The position numbers and the translations under genes are program-made. A DNA stretch of 64,000 nucleotides from an uncultured Oscillospiraceae bacterium (GTDB lineage Bacteria; Bacillota; Clostridia; Oscillospirales; Oscillospiraceae): positions 62,001-126,000 of the forward strand of contig CAKUIM010000001.1 in the NCBI GenBank assembly GCA_934660965.1. The letters run 5' to 3'. Each line of letters starts with the position of its first letter. The first letter of the stretch is position 1. The notes under the pieces were generated by a model, which saw nothing but the letters and a program-made list of their open reading frames with translations, was not told where the DNA came from and did no database searches. This document shows, in pieces, positions 26,068 to 36,617 of this stretch.

Positions 26068-26790
26068 GTGCGCACTGACATTCTGGGCGTAGCCTTTGAC
26101 AACCTTACCATAGAGGAGGCGGCGGCGCGCTCCATGTCCCTTCTGGAGGAGGACGCCCCCCACATGGCCGTCACCCCCAACGCGGAGATCGTGCAGTATG
26201 CCCGCGCCCACGCCGACTTCGCCGCCCTGCTCGCCCGGGCGGACCTGGTTCTGCCCGACGGAATCGGCGTGGTGCATGCCTCCCGCATCCTGGGCCGGCC
26301 GCTGAAGGGGCGCTGCCCAGGCATCGACTACGCCAGCGCCCTGATGGACGCCATGGCGGACACGCCCCGGCGGCTGTACCTGCTGGGGGCAAAGCCGGGG
26401 GTGGCGCAGGCCGCCGCGGACAACCTGCGCGCGGCCCACCCGGGCCTTACCATCTGCGGCGTGCACGACGGCTATTTCCAGGACTCCGACGCCGTGGCTG
26501 CCGAAATCCGCGCCGCTGCCGCCGACGTGGTGTTCGTGTGCCTTGGCTCCCCCAAGCAGGAGCAGTGGATGGCCCAGTACGGTGCGGCCACCGGCGCGCG
26601 GCTGCTCATCGGCCTGGGCGGGTCGCTGGACGTATTCTCCGGCCAGGTCAGGCGGGCCCCCAAGGCGTTCCAAAAGCTGGGGCTTGAGTGGTTCTACCGG
26701 CTTTGCACCCAGCCCTCCCGCATCGGGCGGATGGCAAAGCTTCCCCTGTTCCTGTGCAGCGCCGCCGCGGCGCGCATCCGGGGAAAATAA
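26068..26790 (+). CDS. WecG/TagA/CpsF family glycosyltransferase
   Basis: 240 residues from a GTG start with AAGGAG upstream. TPNAEIVQYAR, LPDGIGVVHASRILG, FVCLGSPKQEQWM and LGGSLDVFSGQVRRAP are diagnostic. The family (TagA) adds N-acetylmannosamine to undecaprenyl-linked GlcNAc for wall teichoic acid or related polymers at the inner face of the membrane. No other teichoic acid genes are nearby, so the product polymer is unknown. Confidence 0.9.
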   Translation: MRTDILGVAFDNLTIEEAAARSMSLLEEDAPHMAVTPNAEIVQYARAHADFAALLARADLVLPDGIGVVHASRILGRPLKGRCPGIDYASALMDAMADTPRRLYLLGAKPGVAQAAADNLRAAHPGLTICGVHDGYFQDSDAVAAEIRAAAADVVFVCLGSPKQEQWMAQYGAATGARLLIGLGGSLDVFSGQVRRAPKAFQKLGLEWFYRLCTQPSRIGRMAKLPLFLCSAAAARIRGK

Positions 26791-26835
26791 AGGATTTACG
26801 CCCTGCGCGTGTGAAATCAGAAGGAAGTGTGCATC

Positions 26836-27504
26836 ATGTCCGGAAAGCTCATTGTGCTGGAGGGGACGGACGGCTCGGGCAAGTCCACCCAGTTCCGCCT
26901 GGCCTGCCAGGCCCTCAACGCCCGGGACACCGCCTACCGCACCATGGTGTTCCCCCGCTACAAGGAGGAATCCTCCGCCCTGGTGCGGCTGTACCTCTCC
27001 GGGGCCTTCGGCTCCCACCCCTCCGACGTCAACGCCTACGCCGCCTCCACCTTCTACGCCGTGGACCGGTACGCGGGCTACAAGCAGGACTGGGGCAGGG
27101 ACTATGAGGGGGGCGCGCTGATGCTCTCCGACCGCTACACCACCTCCAACGCCGTCCATCAGGCCTCCAAGCTGCCGCCGGAGGGCCGGGAGGAATTTTT
27201 CCGCTGGCTTGCCGACTTTGAGTACGGCCGTCTGGGCCTGCCGGAGCCCGATCTGGTGCTGTGGCTGGATATGCCCACCGATCTGGCGGTGGCCAACCTG
27301 CGCCAGCGGGAGGCGGCCACCCACACCAGCGCCGACATCCACGAGACGGACGTGGACTATCTCGCCCGCTGCCGCAGCGCCGCCCGCCAGGCCGCCGCGT
27401 TTTACGGCTGGCGGCCCATCACCTGCGCCGACGAAACCGGCGCGCTGCGGGACGCCCGGGACATCCACCGGGACATCATGGCCCAGATCGAAATACTGCT
27501 TTAA
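26836..27504 (+). CDS. tmk: Thymidylate kinase
   Basis: 222 residues from the ATG at 26836. P-loop EGTDGSGKST at residues 9-18, the substrate-binding DRY region (LSDRYTTSNAVHQ) and LWLDMPTDLAV are typical of dTMP kinase, which makes dTDP. An in-frame GTG three codons upstream is less well placed for the ribosome binding site. Belongs with udk and tdk (40966-42172) to pyrimidine salvage, though unlinked. Confidence 0.88.
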   Translation: MSGKLIVLEGTDGSGKSTQFRLACQALNARDTAYRTMVFPRYKEESSALVRLYLSGAFGSHPSDVNAYAASTFYAVDRYAGYKQDWGRDYEGGALMLSDRYTTSNAVHQASKLPPEGREEFFRWLADFEYGRLGLPEPDLVLWLDMPTDLAVANLRQREAATHTSADIHETDVDYLARCRSAARQAAAFYGWRPITCADETGALRDARDIHRDIMAQIEILL

Positions 27505-27563
27505 GCCAAATATATCTGACAACTGTATCTGAAAAAGACCGAACTGAAAGGAGCGTATCTGTT

Positions 27564-28124
27564 ATGACAGTCTATATCCTGCTGGGCGAAGGCTTTGAAG
27601 AGGCGGAGGCCCTGGTCCCTGCCGACATCCTGCGCCGGAGCGGCGTGGACGTGAAGCTCACCGGGGTGGGCGGCATGCGCATCCGGGGTGGCCACGGCAT
27701 CACCGTAGAGGCGGATACCGCCGCCGAGGGCGTCACCCTTGCCCCCGGCGACATGCTGGTGCTGCCCGGCGGCCTGGGGGGCGTGGCCTCCATGGAGGCA
27801 AGCGGCGCCGCCATGGCTCTGGCCCGCACCGCCGCTGCCGACAGCGCCATTTACCTTGCCGCCATCTGCGCCGCCCCCGACCTGCTGGCCCGGAAGGGCC
27901 TCATCCCCGCCGGGACTCATGCGGTGTGCTACCCGGGCATGGAGGGGGCCATGGTGCGCTCCGGCGCCCTGCCCCAGCTTGACAAGAGCGCCGTCACCGA
28001 CGGCATGCTCATCACCGGCCGGGGCCCCGGCGCGGCCTTTGACTTTGGCCTTGCCCTGCTTACCGCCCTCAAGGGGGAGGATGCCGCCGAGCAGGTGCGC
28101 CGCGAAATGTACTACTGCCGGTGA
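27564..28124 (+). CDS. DJ-1/PfpI family protein
   Basis: 186 residues with AAAGGAG before the ATG. VYILLGEGFEEAEALVP at the start and the nucleophile elbow AAICAAP (Cys near residue 105) with the upstream Glu are typical of the DJ-1 superfamily: deglycases, glyoxalases or redox sensors. The stop overlaps the GTG start of the MTHFS gene (GTGA), so the two are translationally coupled. Confidence 0.88.
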   Translation: MTVYILLGEGFEEAEALVPADILRRSGVDVKLTGVGGMRIRGGHGITVEADTAAEGVTLAPGDMLVLPGGLGGVASMEASGAAMALARTAAADSAIYLAAICAAPDLLARKGLIPAGTHAVCYPGMEGAMVRSGALPQLDKSAVTDGMLITGRGPGAAFDFGLALLTALKGEDAAEQVRREMYYCR

Positions 28125-28723
28125 GCGTCCGGGAGGAAAAGGCCGCCCTGCGGCGCATGGCCCGCACCCTGCCAAGGCCGGACTATTCCGCCGCCCAGGC
28201 CGCCTTTCTCGCCCTGCCGGAGGTGGAGCGCGCCCGCACTGTCATGCTCTTTGCCGGGGTGAGGGCCGAGCCGGACACCCGCTCCCTCCACCGCACCCTG
28301 GCCCGCCGCGGCAAGCGCCTTGCCTACCCGGTGTGCCTGCCCGGGCGCGCGCTGGAGGCCCGGCTGGTCTCTGCCCTGGAGGAGCTTGTCCCCGGCGCCT
28401 ACGGCATCCCGGAGCCGGGCGTCGGCTGCCCCGCCGTATCCCGGGACGACATTGACCTTATTCTCGTGCCCTGCCTGCTGTGCGACCGCCGGGGCATCCG
28501 CCTGGGCCACGGCGCGGGGTACTATGACCGCTTTCTCGCAGGCTACGGCGGCGTCACCGCCTGCCTGTGCCCGCCGGAGCGGCTGCAAAGCCCCCTGCCC
28601 GCCGACGCGTGGGACGTCCCGGTGAGCCTTGTGGTCACCGGGCAAGCCCCCGGGGGCGCGCCGTCCCCAACGGCGCAGGCGGGCGGAGAAGCCCCCGCCC
28701 GCCTAAGTAAGTCCGCCCCTTAG
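28121..28723 (+). CDS. 5-formyltetrahydrofolate cyclo-ligase
   Basis: 200 residues, GTG start overlapping the previous stop. It converts 5-formyl-THF to 5,10-methenyl-THF with ATP. The basic N-terminus (LRRMARTLPR), VMLFAGVRAEPDT and the folate/ATP loop RLGHGAGYYDRFL are conserved. The C-terminal ~25 residues are Ala/Pro-rich and appear as an extra tail. Its stop codon overlaps by four bases the end of the convergent Cys-rich gene. Confidence 0.92.
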   Translation: MSVREEKAALRRMARTLPRPDYSAAQAAFLALPEVERARTVMLFAGVRAEPDTRSLHRTLARRGKRLAYPVCLPGRALEARLVSALEELVPGAYGIPEPGVGCPAVSRDDIDLILVPCLLCDRRGIRLGHGAGYYDRFLAGYGGVTACLCPPERLQSPLPADAWDVPVSLVVTGQAPGGAPSPTAQAGGEAPARLSKSAP

Positions 28724-28884
28724 CAGCAGCCGTCCGAGCAGCCGCACCCATTGCCGCAGCCGTTATTGCAGCCGCAGCCGCTGTTGCAGGCGGTGCCCCA
28801 ACCGCTGCCGCAGCAGCACAGAATGAGGATCAGGATGATGATCCACCAGCAATTTCCGCCCCAACCATTGTTGCCACAACACAT
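28720..28884 (-). CDS. Cys/Gly-rich mini-protein (chorion-like high-cysteine type)
   Basis: 54 residues, too short for many gene finders. 14 Cys, many as CGC and CC, plus a central Ile/Leu run (WWIIILILIL) long enough for about half a membrane helix. GAGAGGTGA precedes the ATG at the right distance, and Gly-Cys-Gly repeats dominate the C-terminal half. Clostridial genomes carry similar short proteins annotated as chorion class high-cysteine proteins; in a spore-former a coat or exosporium part is plausible. Function is inference. Confidence 0.7.
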   Translation of the reverse strand: MCCGNNGWGGNCWWIIILILILCCCGSGWGTACNSGCGCNNGCGNGCGCSDGCC

Positions 28885-29063
28885 GATTTTGTCACCTCTC
28901 TGAAATATTCGGCCGATGGGCCCCCGCCCGCCTCAAAAAGGGGGCGGCAAAGGCTGCATCTCTCGCCGTTTCCGAGATATCCTATGCCAGCAGAGAGCGT
29001 TTGGTTCCCAGGGGGCCAATGGGGCCCTTTTTCGTCGGCATGGGAACAGCAAGGAGGAACACT

Positions 29064-30230
29064 ATGGCAGAAGATAAGACCACCCGGGGCCAGAGCCAGA
29101 GCCGCCCCCGCCGCAGCCGCACACGCCGCCGTCGCTCTGCCGGCGCCCGGGCCGCCGTCGCCTTTTTGTATGTTCTGCTGGTCATCGGGCTGTCCGCCCT
29201 GCTGGCCACTGTAGGCTGGGGCTGGGCCAACGACCTGCTGGCCCTGAACAAGACCGGCGGCACCGCGGTCATCACCATCCCGGAGAGCGCCATCACCTAC
29301 ACCCAGGCCACCGACAAGAACGGCGCGCCCTACACCGTCTCCAACGCGGACATGAGCTATGTCACCGAGCAGCTGAAAAAGGAAGGCCTCATCGAGTACG
29401 CGTTCCTCTTCAAGCTCTTCGGCCAGTTCTCCCACGCCTCCCAAAAAATCGTGGCGGGCACCTACGAGCTGAGCACCGACATGGACTACCGCGCCCTGGT
29501 GGCCAACATGGGCAGCTCCTCCGCCACCCGCCAGACGGTGGATGTAACCATCCCCGAGGGCTATAACCTCGACCAGATTTTCGAGCTGCTGGAGGAAAAG
29601 GGCGTTTCCACCGCCGAAAAGCTCCGGAGCATGGCCGCCGAGCACGACTATGCCTTCGACTGGCTCCAGGGCATCCCCCTGGGGGACTATCACCGGCTGG
29701 AGGGCTACCTCTTTCCCGATACCTATACCTTCTATATGGGGGAGAATCCCAAGTACGTCATCAACAAAATGCTGGTCAACTTCAACCACAAGATGAAGGA
29801 GTATTTTGTCCGGTTCACCGAGGAGAGCGCCTACTCCCTCCACGACATCGTCATCATCGCCTCCCTCATCGAGAAGGAGGCCAGCCACGAGGACCACACC
29901 CGCATCGCCTCCGTCATCTATAACCGCCTGGAGCACCCCGAGAACGAGACGGCGGGGCTTCTGCAGATTGACGCCACCCTGGTCTACCTCAACGGCGGCA
30001 AAGTGCCCACCGAGGAGGACAAGGCCATCGATTCCCCCTATAACACCTACCTCTACAAGGGGCTGCCCGCCGGGCCCATCTGCAACCCCGGCATGGTGTC
30101 GCTGTACGCGGCCATGAACCCGGAGAGCACCAAGTACTACTATTACGTCCTCAACCCCGACACCGGCGAGCATGAGTTCTCCCGCACCTACGCCGACCAC
30201 CAGAAGCTGGTGCAGAAGTATGCGAAATAA
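29064..30230 (+). CDS. mltG: Endolytic murein transglycosylase MltG
   Basis: 388 residues with AAGGAGG before the ATG. A basic, Arg/Ser-rich cytoplasmic start precedes one membrane helix (about residues 35-58). The YceG domain follows with the catalytic Glu in IASLIEKEASHEDHTRIASVIYNRL (split here by position, about residues 272-296) and the end YYYVLNPDTGEHEFS. It cuts nascent glycan strands to set their length. It overlaps the U32 gene by 11 bases. Confidence 0.93.
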   Translation: MAEDKTTRGQSQSRPRRSRTRRRRSAGARAAVAFLYVLLVIGLSALLATVGWGWANDLLALNKTGGTAVITIPESAITYTQATDKNGAPYTVSNADMSYVTEQLKKEGLIEYAFLFKLFGQFSHASQKIVAGTYELSTDMDYRALVANMGSSSATRQTVDVTIPEGYNLDQIFELLEEKGVSTAEKLRSMAAEHDYAFDWLQGIPLGDYHRLEGYLFPDTYTFYMGENPKYVINKMLVNFNHKMKEYFVRFTEESAYSLHDIVIIASLIEKEASHEDHTRIASVIYNRLEHPENETAGLLQIDATLVYLNGGKVPTEEDKAIDSPYNTYLYKGLPAGPICNPGMVSLYAAMNPESTKYYYYVLNPDTGEHEFSRTYADHQKLVQKYAK

Positions 30231-31434
30231 GCCGGAGCTGCTCTCCCCCGCTGGAGATATGGAGCGGCTGACCATGGCCGTGGCCTATGGGGCGGACGCG
30301 GTGTATCTGGCGGGCAATACCTTCGGCATGCGGGCCTTCGCCGGGAATTTTGACGAGGACGGCCTTGCCAAGGCGGTAGCGCTGGCCCACAGCCGCGGGG
30401 TGCGGGTCCATGTGACGTGCAATACCATGGCCCGCAACGACGAGATCGCCCGGCTGCCCGCCTTTCTCGAGTTGCTGGAGGGTCTGGGAGCGGACGCGGT
30501 CATCGCCGCCGACGTGGGGGTGCTCGCCCTGTGCAGGCGGTACGCCCCCCGTGTGCAGGTCCACGTGTCCACCCAGGCGGGGGTCACAAACTATGAGATG
30601 GCCCGGGCCTGGCACGACCTGGGGGCCAGCCGGGTCATCCTGGCCCGGGAGCTGTCCCTCGATGAGATCCGGGAGCTGCGCGCCAAGGCCCCCCGGGAGC
30701 TGGAGATCGAGGCCTTCGTCCACGGGGCCATGTGCGTGAGCTATTCCGGACGGTGCCTGCTGTCCAACTATATGACCGGCCGGGACGCCAGCCGCGGTGC
30801 CTGCGCCCAGCCCTGCCGCTATCAGTACGCCCTGATGGAGGAAAAACGGCCCGGGGAATATTTCCCCATTTTTGAGGAAAACGGCGAGACCTATATCCTC
30901 AACAGCCGGGATATGTGCATGATCGACCACGTGGCGGAGCTGATGGACGCGGGGCTGGACTCGCTGAAGATCGAGGGCCGGGCCAAGAGCGCCTACTACG
31001 CCGCCGCCGTCACCGCCGCCTACCGCCACGCCATCGACGCCGCGGCAGAGGGCCGGGCGCTGGATCCCATCTGGCGCGCGGAGGTGGACAAGGTCAGCCA
31101 CCGGCACTACTCCACCGGCTTCTACTACGGCTATCCCGGCCAGTATACCGATTCCGCCCGGTATATCCGGGACTGGCAGGTGCTGGCAGTGGTGACAGGC
31201 TGCGACGGTGTGGGCAACGCCACCCTCTCCCTGCGCAACAAGTTTGCCGCCGGGGACCCGGTGGAGCTCATGGGGCCGGACACCCCGGCCATCGCCTTCA
31301 CCGCCCCCATGATGGAGGACGAGACCGGCGCGCCCCTCCCCGAGGCCCGGCACCCCCAGATGGTGTTCCGCATGAAGCTGCCCTGCTATGCCCCGCCCCT
31401 GTCTGTCCTCCGGGCCTGCCGGGAAAATTCCTGA
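30220..31434 (+). CDS. Peptidase U32 family protein
   Basis: 404 residues from the ATG at 30220 inside the end of mltG. ELLSPAGDMERL, the signature EAFVHGAMCVSYSGRC with LLSNYMTGRD, four cysteines of the ACAQPC type and LKIEGRAKS define the U32 family, now known from several members to act in tRNA or cofactor hydroxylation (RlhA, TrhP, UbiU/V) rather than as proteases. This member is of the TrhP/YrrO-like short type by length. The 3' end ...LRACRENS-stop may be altered: a similar tail (LRAYCRE) recurs 170 bases downstream after a hairpin cluster. Confidence 0.88.
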   Translation: MRNKPELLSPAGDMERLTMAVAYGADAVYLAGNTFGMRAFAGNFDEDGLAKAVALAHSRGVRVHVTCNTMARNDEIARLPAFLELLEGLGADAVIAADVGVLALCRRYAPRVQVHVSTQAGVTNYEMARAWHDLGASRVILARELSLDEIRELRAKAPRELEIEAFVHGAMCVSYSGRCLLSNYMTGRDASRGACAQPCRYQYALMEEKRPGEYFPIFEENGETYILNSRDMCMIDHVAELMDAGLDSLKIEGRAKSAYYAAAVTAAYRHAIDAAAEGRALDPIWRAEVDKVSHRHYSTGFYYGYPGQYTDSARYIRDWQVLAVVTGCDGVGNATLSLRNKFAAGDPVELMGPDTPAIAFTAPMMEDETGAPLPEARHPQMVFRMKLPCYAPPLSVLRACRENS

Positions 31435-31628
31435 ACCCCATAAAGCGGCATAGGGGCAAAGCCTCGCAGAGTTCGCCGCCCGCAGGTGGCGAATAAAGTA
31501 AAAACCATTTTCTGTCGGGGCGTGTACTTGACAGAAAATACTTCTCAGGCCGCAAGTGTGCGAAGTGCATGCAGCGGCCTGCGGGCCTATTGCCGGGAAA
31601 GCCCTTTGGGCTTTTCCGGCAGTTTGAC
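31435..31628. other. Hairpin cluster after the U32 gene, possible fourth 3'-end island
   Basis: Hairpins read directly: 31472-31493 (9 bp, loop CGCA), 31507-31539 (10 bp), 31546-31581 (8 bp, long loop) and 31591-31621 (14 bp, loop TTT). Within it, 31578-31600 matches 31407-31426 near the U32 gene end at 19 of 20 bases, with a three-base insertion. No reading frame of note. Confidence 0.55.
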
Positions 31629-31656
31629 TTGACAAGCCCAAAAACTATGATAAAAT
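31629..31656 (+). promoter_or_regulatory. Promoter of the alaS T-box transcript
   Basis: A perfect TTGACA (31629-31634), a 16-base spacer and TAAAAT (31651-31656). It overlaps the last bases downstream of the U32 hairpin cluster. Confidence 0.75.
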
Positions 31657-31664
31657 GTAACAGC

Positions 31665-31888
31665 AAAACGCCTTGACGAAGTTAAGTGCACAGCGCGGCC
31701 ACGAGCGAGAAGGGACGGTGAGAGCCTTCGGCGCAGCGCCTGCACGCGCCGCTTCACCAGCTGCCCGGGACGACCGGGACGGCCCATCCCCGTTACCGGA
31801 TGACATAAGATGTCCTGCCATGGGATAATCAGGGTGGTACCGCGCGGCCGCAGGCTTCGCCCCTGAAACCGGGCGGGGCTTTTCTTTT
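31665..31888 (+). promoter_or_regulatory. T-box leader of alaS
   Basis: The invariant T-box AGGGTGGTACCGCG lies at 31831-31844. It is followed by a terminator stem (GCTTCGCCC with GGGCGGGGC, about 31855-31880) and a T-rich tail. Uncharged tRNA(Ala) pairing with the T-box would prevent the terminator and raise alaS expression. The specifier codon (GCN) lies in the upstream stem I but I could not place it with certainty. Confidence 0.93.
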
Positions 31889-31982
31889 GGCCCGCCCGGC
31901 CCTTCCCCCGCCCCGGCTGCGAAGGCAGCCCCCAAAATCCGAGATCAAAAATTTTTTCATATCACATTGGAGGTAACCACGC

Positions 31983-34661
<2,679 letters not shown>

Positions 34662-34798
34662 GCCGCCCAAGCAAGCGCAGCGGCGCCGCGCCTTTGGCGC
34701 GTAAATTCGCCGCCTCGCGGCGAATTGCGCAGGCTGAATTTATTTCAGCCGAGCATTGAAATCCAAAGGGGCCCCCGCGGGGCTTGACCCGCGGGGAA
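34662..34798. other. Hairpin-rich insert after the alaS stop codon
   Basis: 137 bases. Hairpins: 34687-34701 (CGCGCC-TTT-GGCGCG), 34704-34726 (perfect 10-bp stem, loop CTC), 34732-34750 (GGCTGAA-TTTAT-TTCAGCC) and 34773-34796 (perfect 9-bp stem, loop GCTTGA). The last ends two bases before the duplicated alaS tail, as in groES. There are no T-tracts and no coding potential. Confidence 0.75.
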
Positions 34799-34877
34799 CG
34801 GCGGTAAAGACGTTTTGATGCTCGACAACGCCCTGGCCATGGTGGACAATGTGGTGTCCATGAAGCTGGGGCAGTGA
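34799..34877 (+). pseudogene. Second copy of the alaS 3' end (last 79 bases)
   Basis: Aligns without gaps to 34583-34661. The first 51 bases are identical; three differences follow, all silent: AAC to AAT, GTC to GTG, and the stop TAA to TGA. It encodes the same 25 residues as the end of AlaRS but has no start. The HIT gene follows after 65 bases. Confidence 0.95.
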
Positions 34878-34942
34878 ACATTGCAACAAAAATGCCTCCC
34901 CGCCCGTTCCCGGACGGTGAGGCGCAAAAAAGAGGTGTTATG

Positions 34943-35302
34943 ATGTCCGATGTGCTGAACTATGACAAGGACTGCCTGTTCTGTAAGATCATCAAGGGGG
35001 AGATCCCGTCCAGCAAGGTGTATGAGGACGACCTGTGCTACGCCTTCTATGACATCGACCCCCAGGCGCCCACCCATTTTTTGGTGATTCCCAAGGCCCA
35101 TATCAGGTCCTGCGGTGAGATTACCCGGGGCAATTCAGCCCTGGTGGGGCACATATTCGAGGTCATCACCAAGGTGACGAAGGAGCTGGGCATCACCGAC
35201 TTCCGCGTGGTGTCCAACTGCGGCGAGCAGGCGGGGCAAAGTGTGCCGCACCTGCATTTTCATGTATTGGCCGGACGGGATATGACCTGGCCTCCGGGCT
35301 AA
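34943..35302 (+). CDS. HIT family (HinT-type) nucleotide hydrolase
   Basis: 119 residues from the second of two adjacent ATGs (34943), better spaced from AGAGGTG than the first. CLFCKIIKGEIPSSKVYED at the start, VIPKAHI, and the His triad VPHLHFHVL are diagnostic; HinT-type enzymes hydrolyse purine phosphoramidates. It ends GRDMTWPPG, the typical HinT tail. After the TAA stop comes an 88-base hairpin island and a second copy of the last codons ending in TGA. Confidence 0.95.
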   Translation: MSDVLNYDKDCLFCKIIKGEIPSSKVYEDDLCYAFYDIDPQAPTHFLVIPKAHIRSCGEITRGNSALVGHIFEVITKVTKELGITDFRVVSNCGEQAGQSVPHLHFHVLAGRDMTWPPG

Positions 35303-35390
35303 TTCTCCTACATGAAAGTTCCCCTCTGTTGGCATAGCCAACAGAGCCTACGCTAAAAATGTGCCGCTGGCACATTTTCTTCACGCTGCG
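35303..35390. other. Hairpin-rich insert after the HIT stop codon
   Basis: 88 bases with two perfect hairpins of identical geometry: 35324-35346 (CTCTGTTGGC-ATA-GCCAACAGAG) and 35356-35378 (AAAATGTGCC-GCT-GGCACATTTT), each a 10-bp stem with a 3-base loop, 9 bases apart. The second is followed by 12 bases and then the duplicated gene end. Confidence 0.7.
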
Positions 35391-35411
35391 GTGACCTGGC
35401 CTCCGGGCTGA
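35391..35411 (+). pseudogene. Second copy of the HIT gene 3' end (last 21 bases)
   Basis: GTG-ACC-TGG-CCT-CCG-GGC-TGA against ATG-ACC-TGG-CCT-CCG-GGC-TAA at 35282-35302, both reading (M/V)TWPPG-stop; 18 consecutive identical bases. Short on its own, but it has the same position and stop-codon change as the alaS case. Confidence 0.75.
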
Positions 35412-35413
35412 CA

Positions 35414-35448
35414 CGCCGTTCACGCCGGGGCCCATCTGCGATGGGGCC
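35414..35448 (+). terminator. Hairpin downstream of the HIT locus
   Basis: CGCCGGGGCCCATC-TGC-GATGGGGCCCGGCG, a 14-bp stem with one mismatch and a 3-base loop. A T-run appears only about 25 bases later, so termination is uncertain. It could be the native HIT terminator or another island hairpin. Confidence 0.5.
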
Positions 35449-35526
35449 CGGCGCCCATAGCTTCGTGTAGTTTTTTTATCCGCTTCATTTTCTGGAAGCG
35501 CGGCATGATGTAGCGCCCTAAAAAAC

Positions 35527-35562
35527 CAGCGCCCGCGCACCGTAGAAACGGTGCGCGGGCGC
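35527..35562 (-). terminator. Terminator of the nucleoside-type ABC operon
   Basis: A perfect 16-bp stem (AGCGCCCGCGCACCGT and complement) with a 4-base loop; the minus strand continues GGTTTTTTAG. Confidence 0.9.
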
Positions 35563-35585
35563 TTCCTTCTGCAAAAAGCCTTCCC

Positions 35586-36617
35586 TTAACGGGTGCTCTT
35601 ATCGTAGGGGATTCCCTCGGCCTTGGGGGCCCGGGAGCTCTTGGAGGTGAAGGCCAGCACGATGAGGGTGATGAGATAGGGCAGCATCCGGTAGAAGTGG
35701 GGGCTGATGCCGATCTCGGCCAGGAGGAACGCCCCGTCCCCATTGATGTCGATGCTGGAGTAGCTGGCGGCGATGCACTTGAAAAGGCCGAACAGCAGCG
35801 ACGCGCCGGCAATATTCAGCGGCTTCCAGTTGCCGAAGATCATCACGGCCAGGGCCAGGAAGCCGAAGCCCGCCACATCGCCGTTGGCCGCGCAGTTGGC
35901 GGTGGTCAGGGCGTAGACAAAGCCGCCCATGCCCGCAAGGGCGCCGGAGATGGTGGTGCCGGCATAGCGCATCTTGTAGACGTTGATGCCCAGAGAGTCC
36001 GCCGCCTGGGGGTTCTCGCCGCAGGAGCGCAGACGCAGGCCGAAGCGGGTCTTGTAGAGGATGATGGACAGCACGATGAACAGCAGGATGCAGATATAGG
36101 TGGCCAGGTACACCTTGTGGAGGAAGGTGTTGCCGAAGAAGCCCAGGTCGGCGTTCCGGTCAAACCCCAGGGTGGTCTTTTTGATCATGAACCAGCTGGC
36201 GCTGTCGCCGGTGACCATCTGAAGGGTGTTCTGATTGACGATGACGCGCACCAGAAACAGCACCAGGGCCGGGGCCATCAGGTTCAGGGCGGTGCCGCCG
36301 ATGGTCTGGTCGGCCCGGAGGTTGATGGACGCGAAGGACAGCAGCAGGGAGAACAGCGCCCCGAAGGCCGCCGCCGCCAGCATGGCCAGCAGCTCCAGCC
36401 CCTGAAGGGCCAGGTAGTTGCCCGCCGCCTTTGCGCCGGCAAAGACGTCAAGGCCCTGCATGATGCGCACGAACAGCACGCCGATGAAGGCGCCGAAGAT
36501 CATAATGCCCTCCAGAGCCAGGTTGATGATGCCGCTGCGCTCGGCAAATACGCCGGCCAGCGCCACAATCATCAGCGGGACGGCATAGATGAGCGTCTGC
36601 TGAATGAGGAATGTCAT
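35586..36617 (-). CDS. BMP-type nucleoside ABC permease, second subunit (NupQ/YufQ-like)
   Basis: 343 residues, multi-spanning. AERSGIINLALEGIMIFGAF is the signature of this branch of the BPD_transp_2 permeases, which import nucleosides together with a BMP lipoprotein. It overlaps the upstream permease gene by 4 bases. Last gene of the operon. Confidence 0.9.
   Translation of the reverse strand: MTFLIQQTLIYAVPLMIVALAGVFAERSGIINLALEGIMIFGAFIGVLFVRIMQGLDVFAGAKAAGNYLALQGLELLAMLAAAAFGALFSLLLSFASINLRADQTIGGTALNLMAPALVLFLVRVIVNQNTLQMVTGDSASWFMIKKTTLGFDRNADLGFFGNTFLHKVYLATYICILLFIVLSIILYKTRFGLRLRSCGENPQAADSLGINVYKMRYAGTTISGALAGMGGFVYALTTANCAANGDVAGFGFLALAVMIFGNWKPLNIAGASLLFGLFKCIAASYSSIDINGDGAFLLAEIGISPHFYRMLPYLITLIVLAFTSKSSRAPKAEGIPYDKSTR

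Noticed and set aside
31435..31982. Protein-coding gene between the U32 gene and alaS
   Set aside because: The region is accounted for by hairpins, a promoter and the T-box leader; no frame has a start with ribosome binding site.
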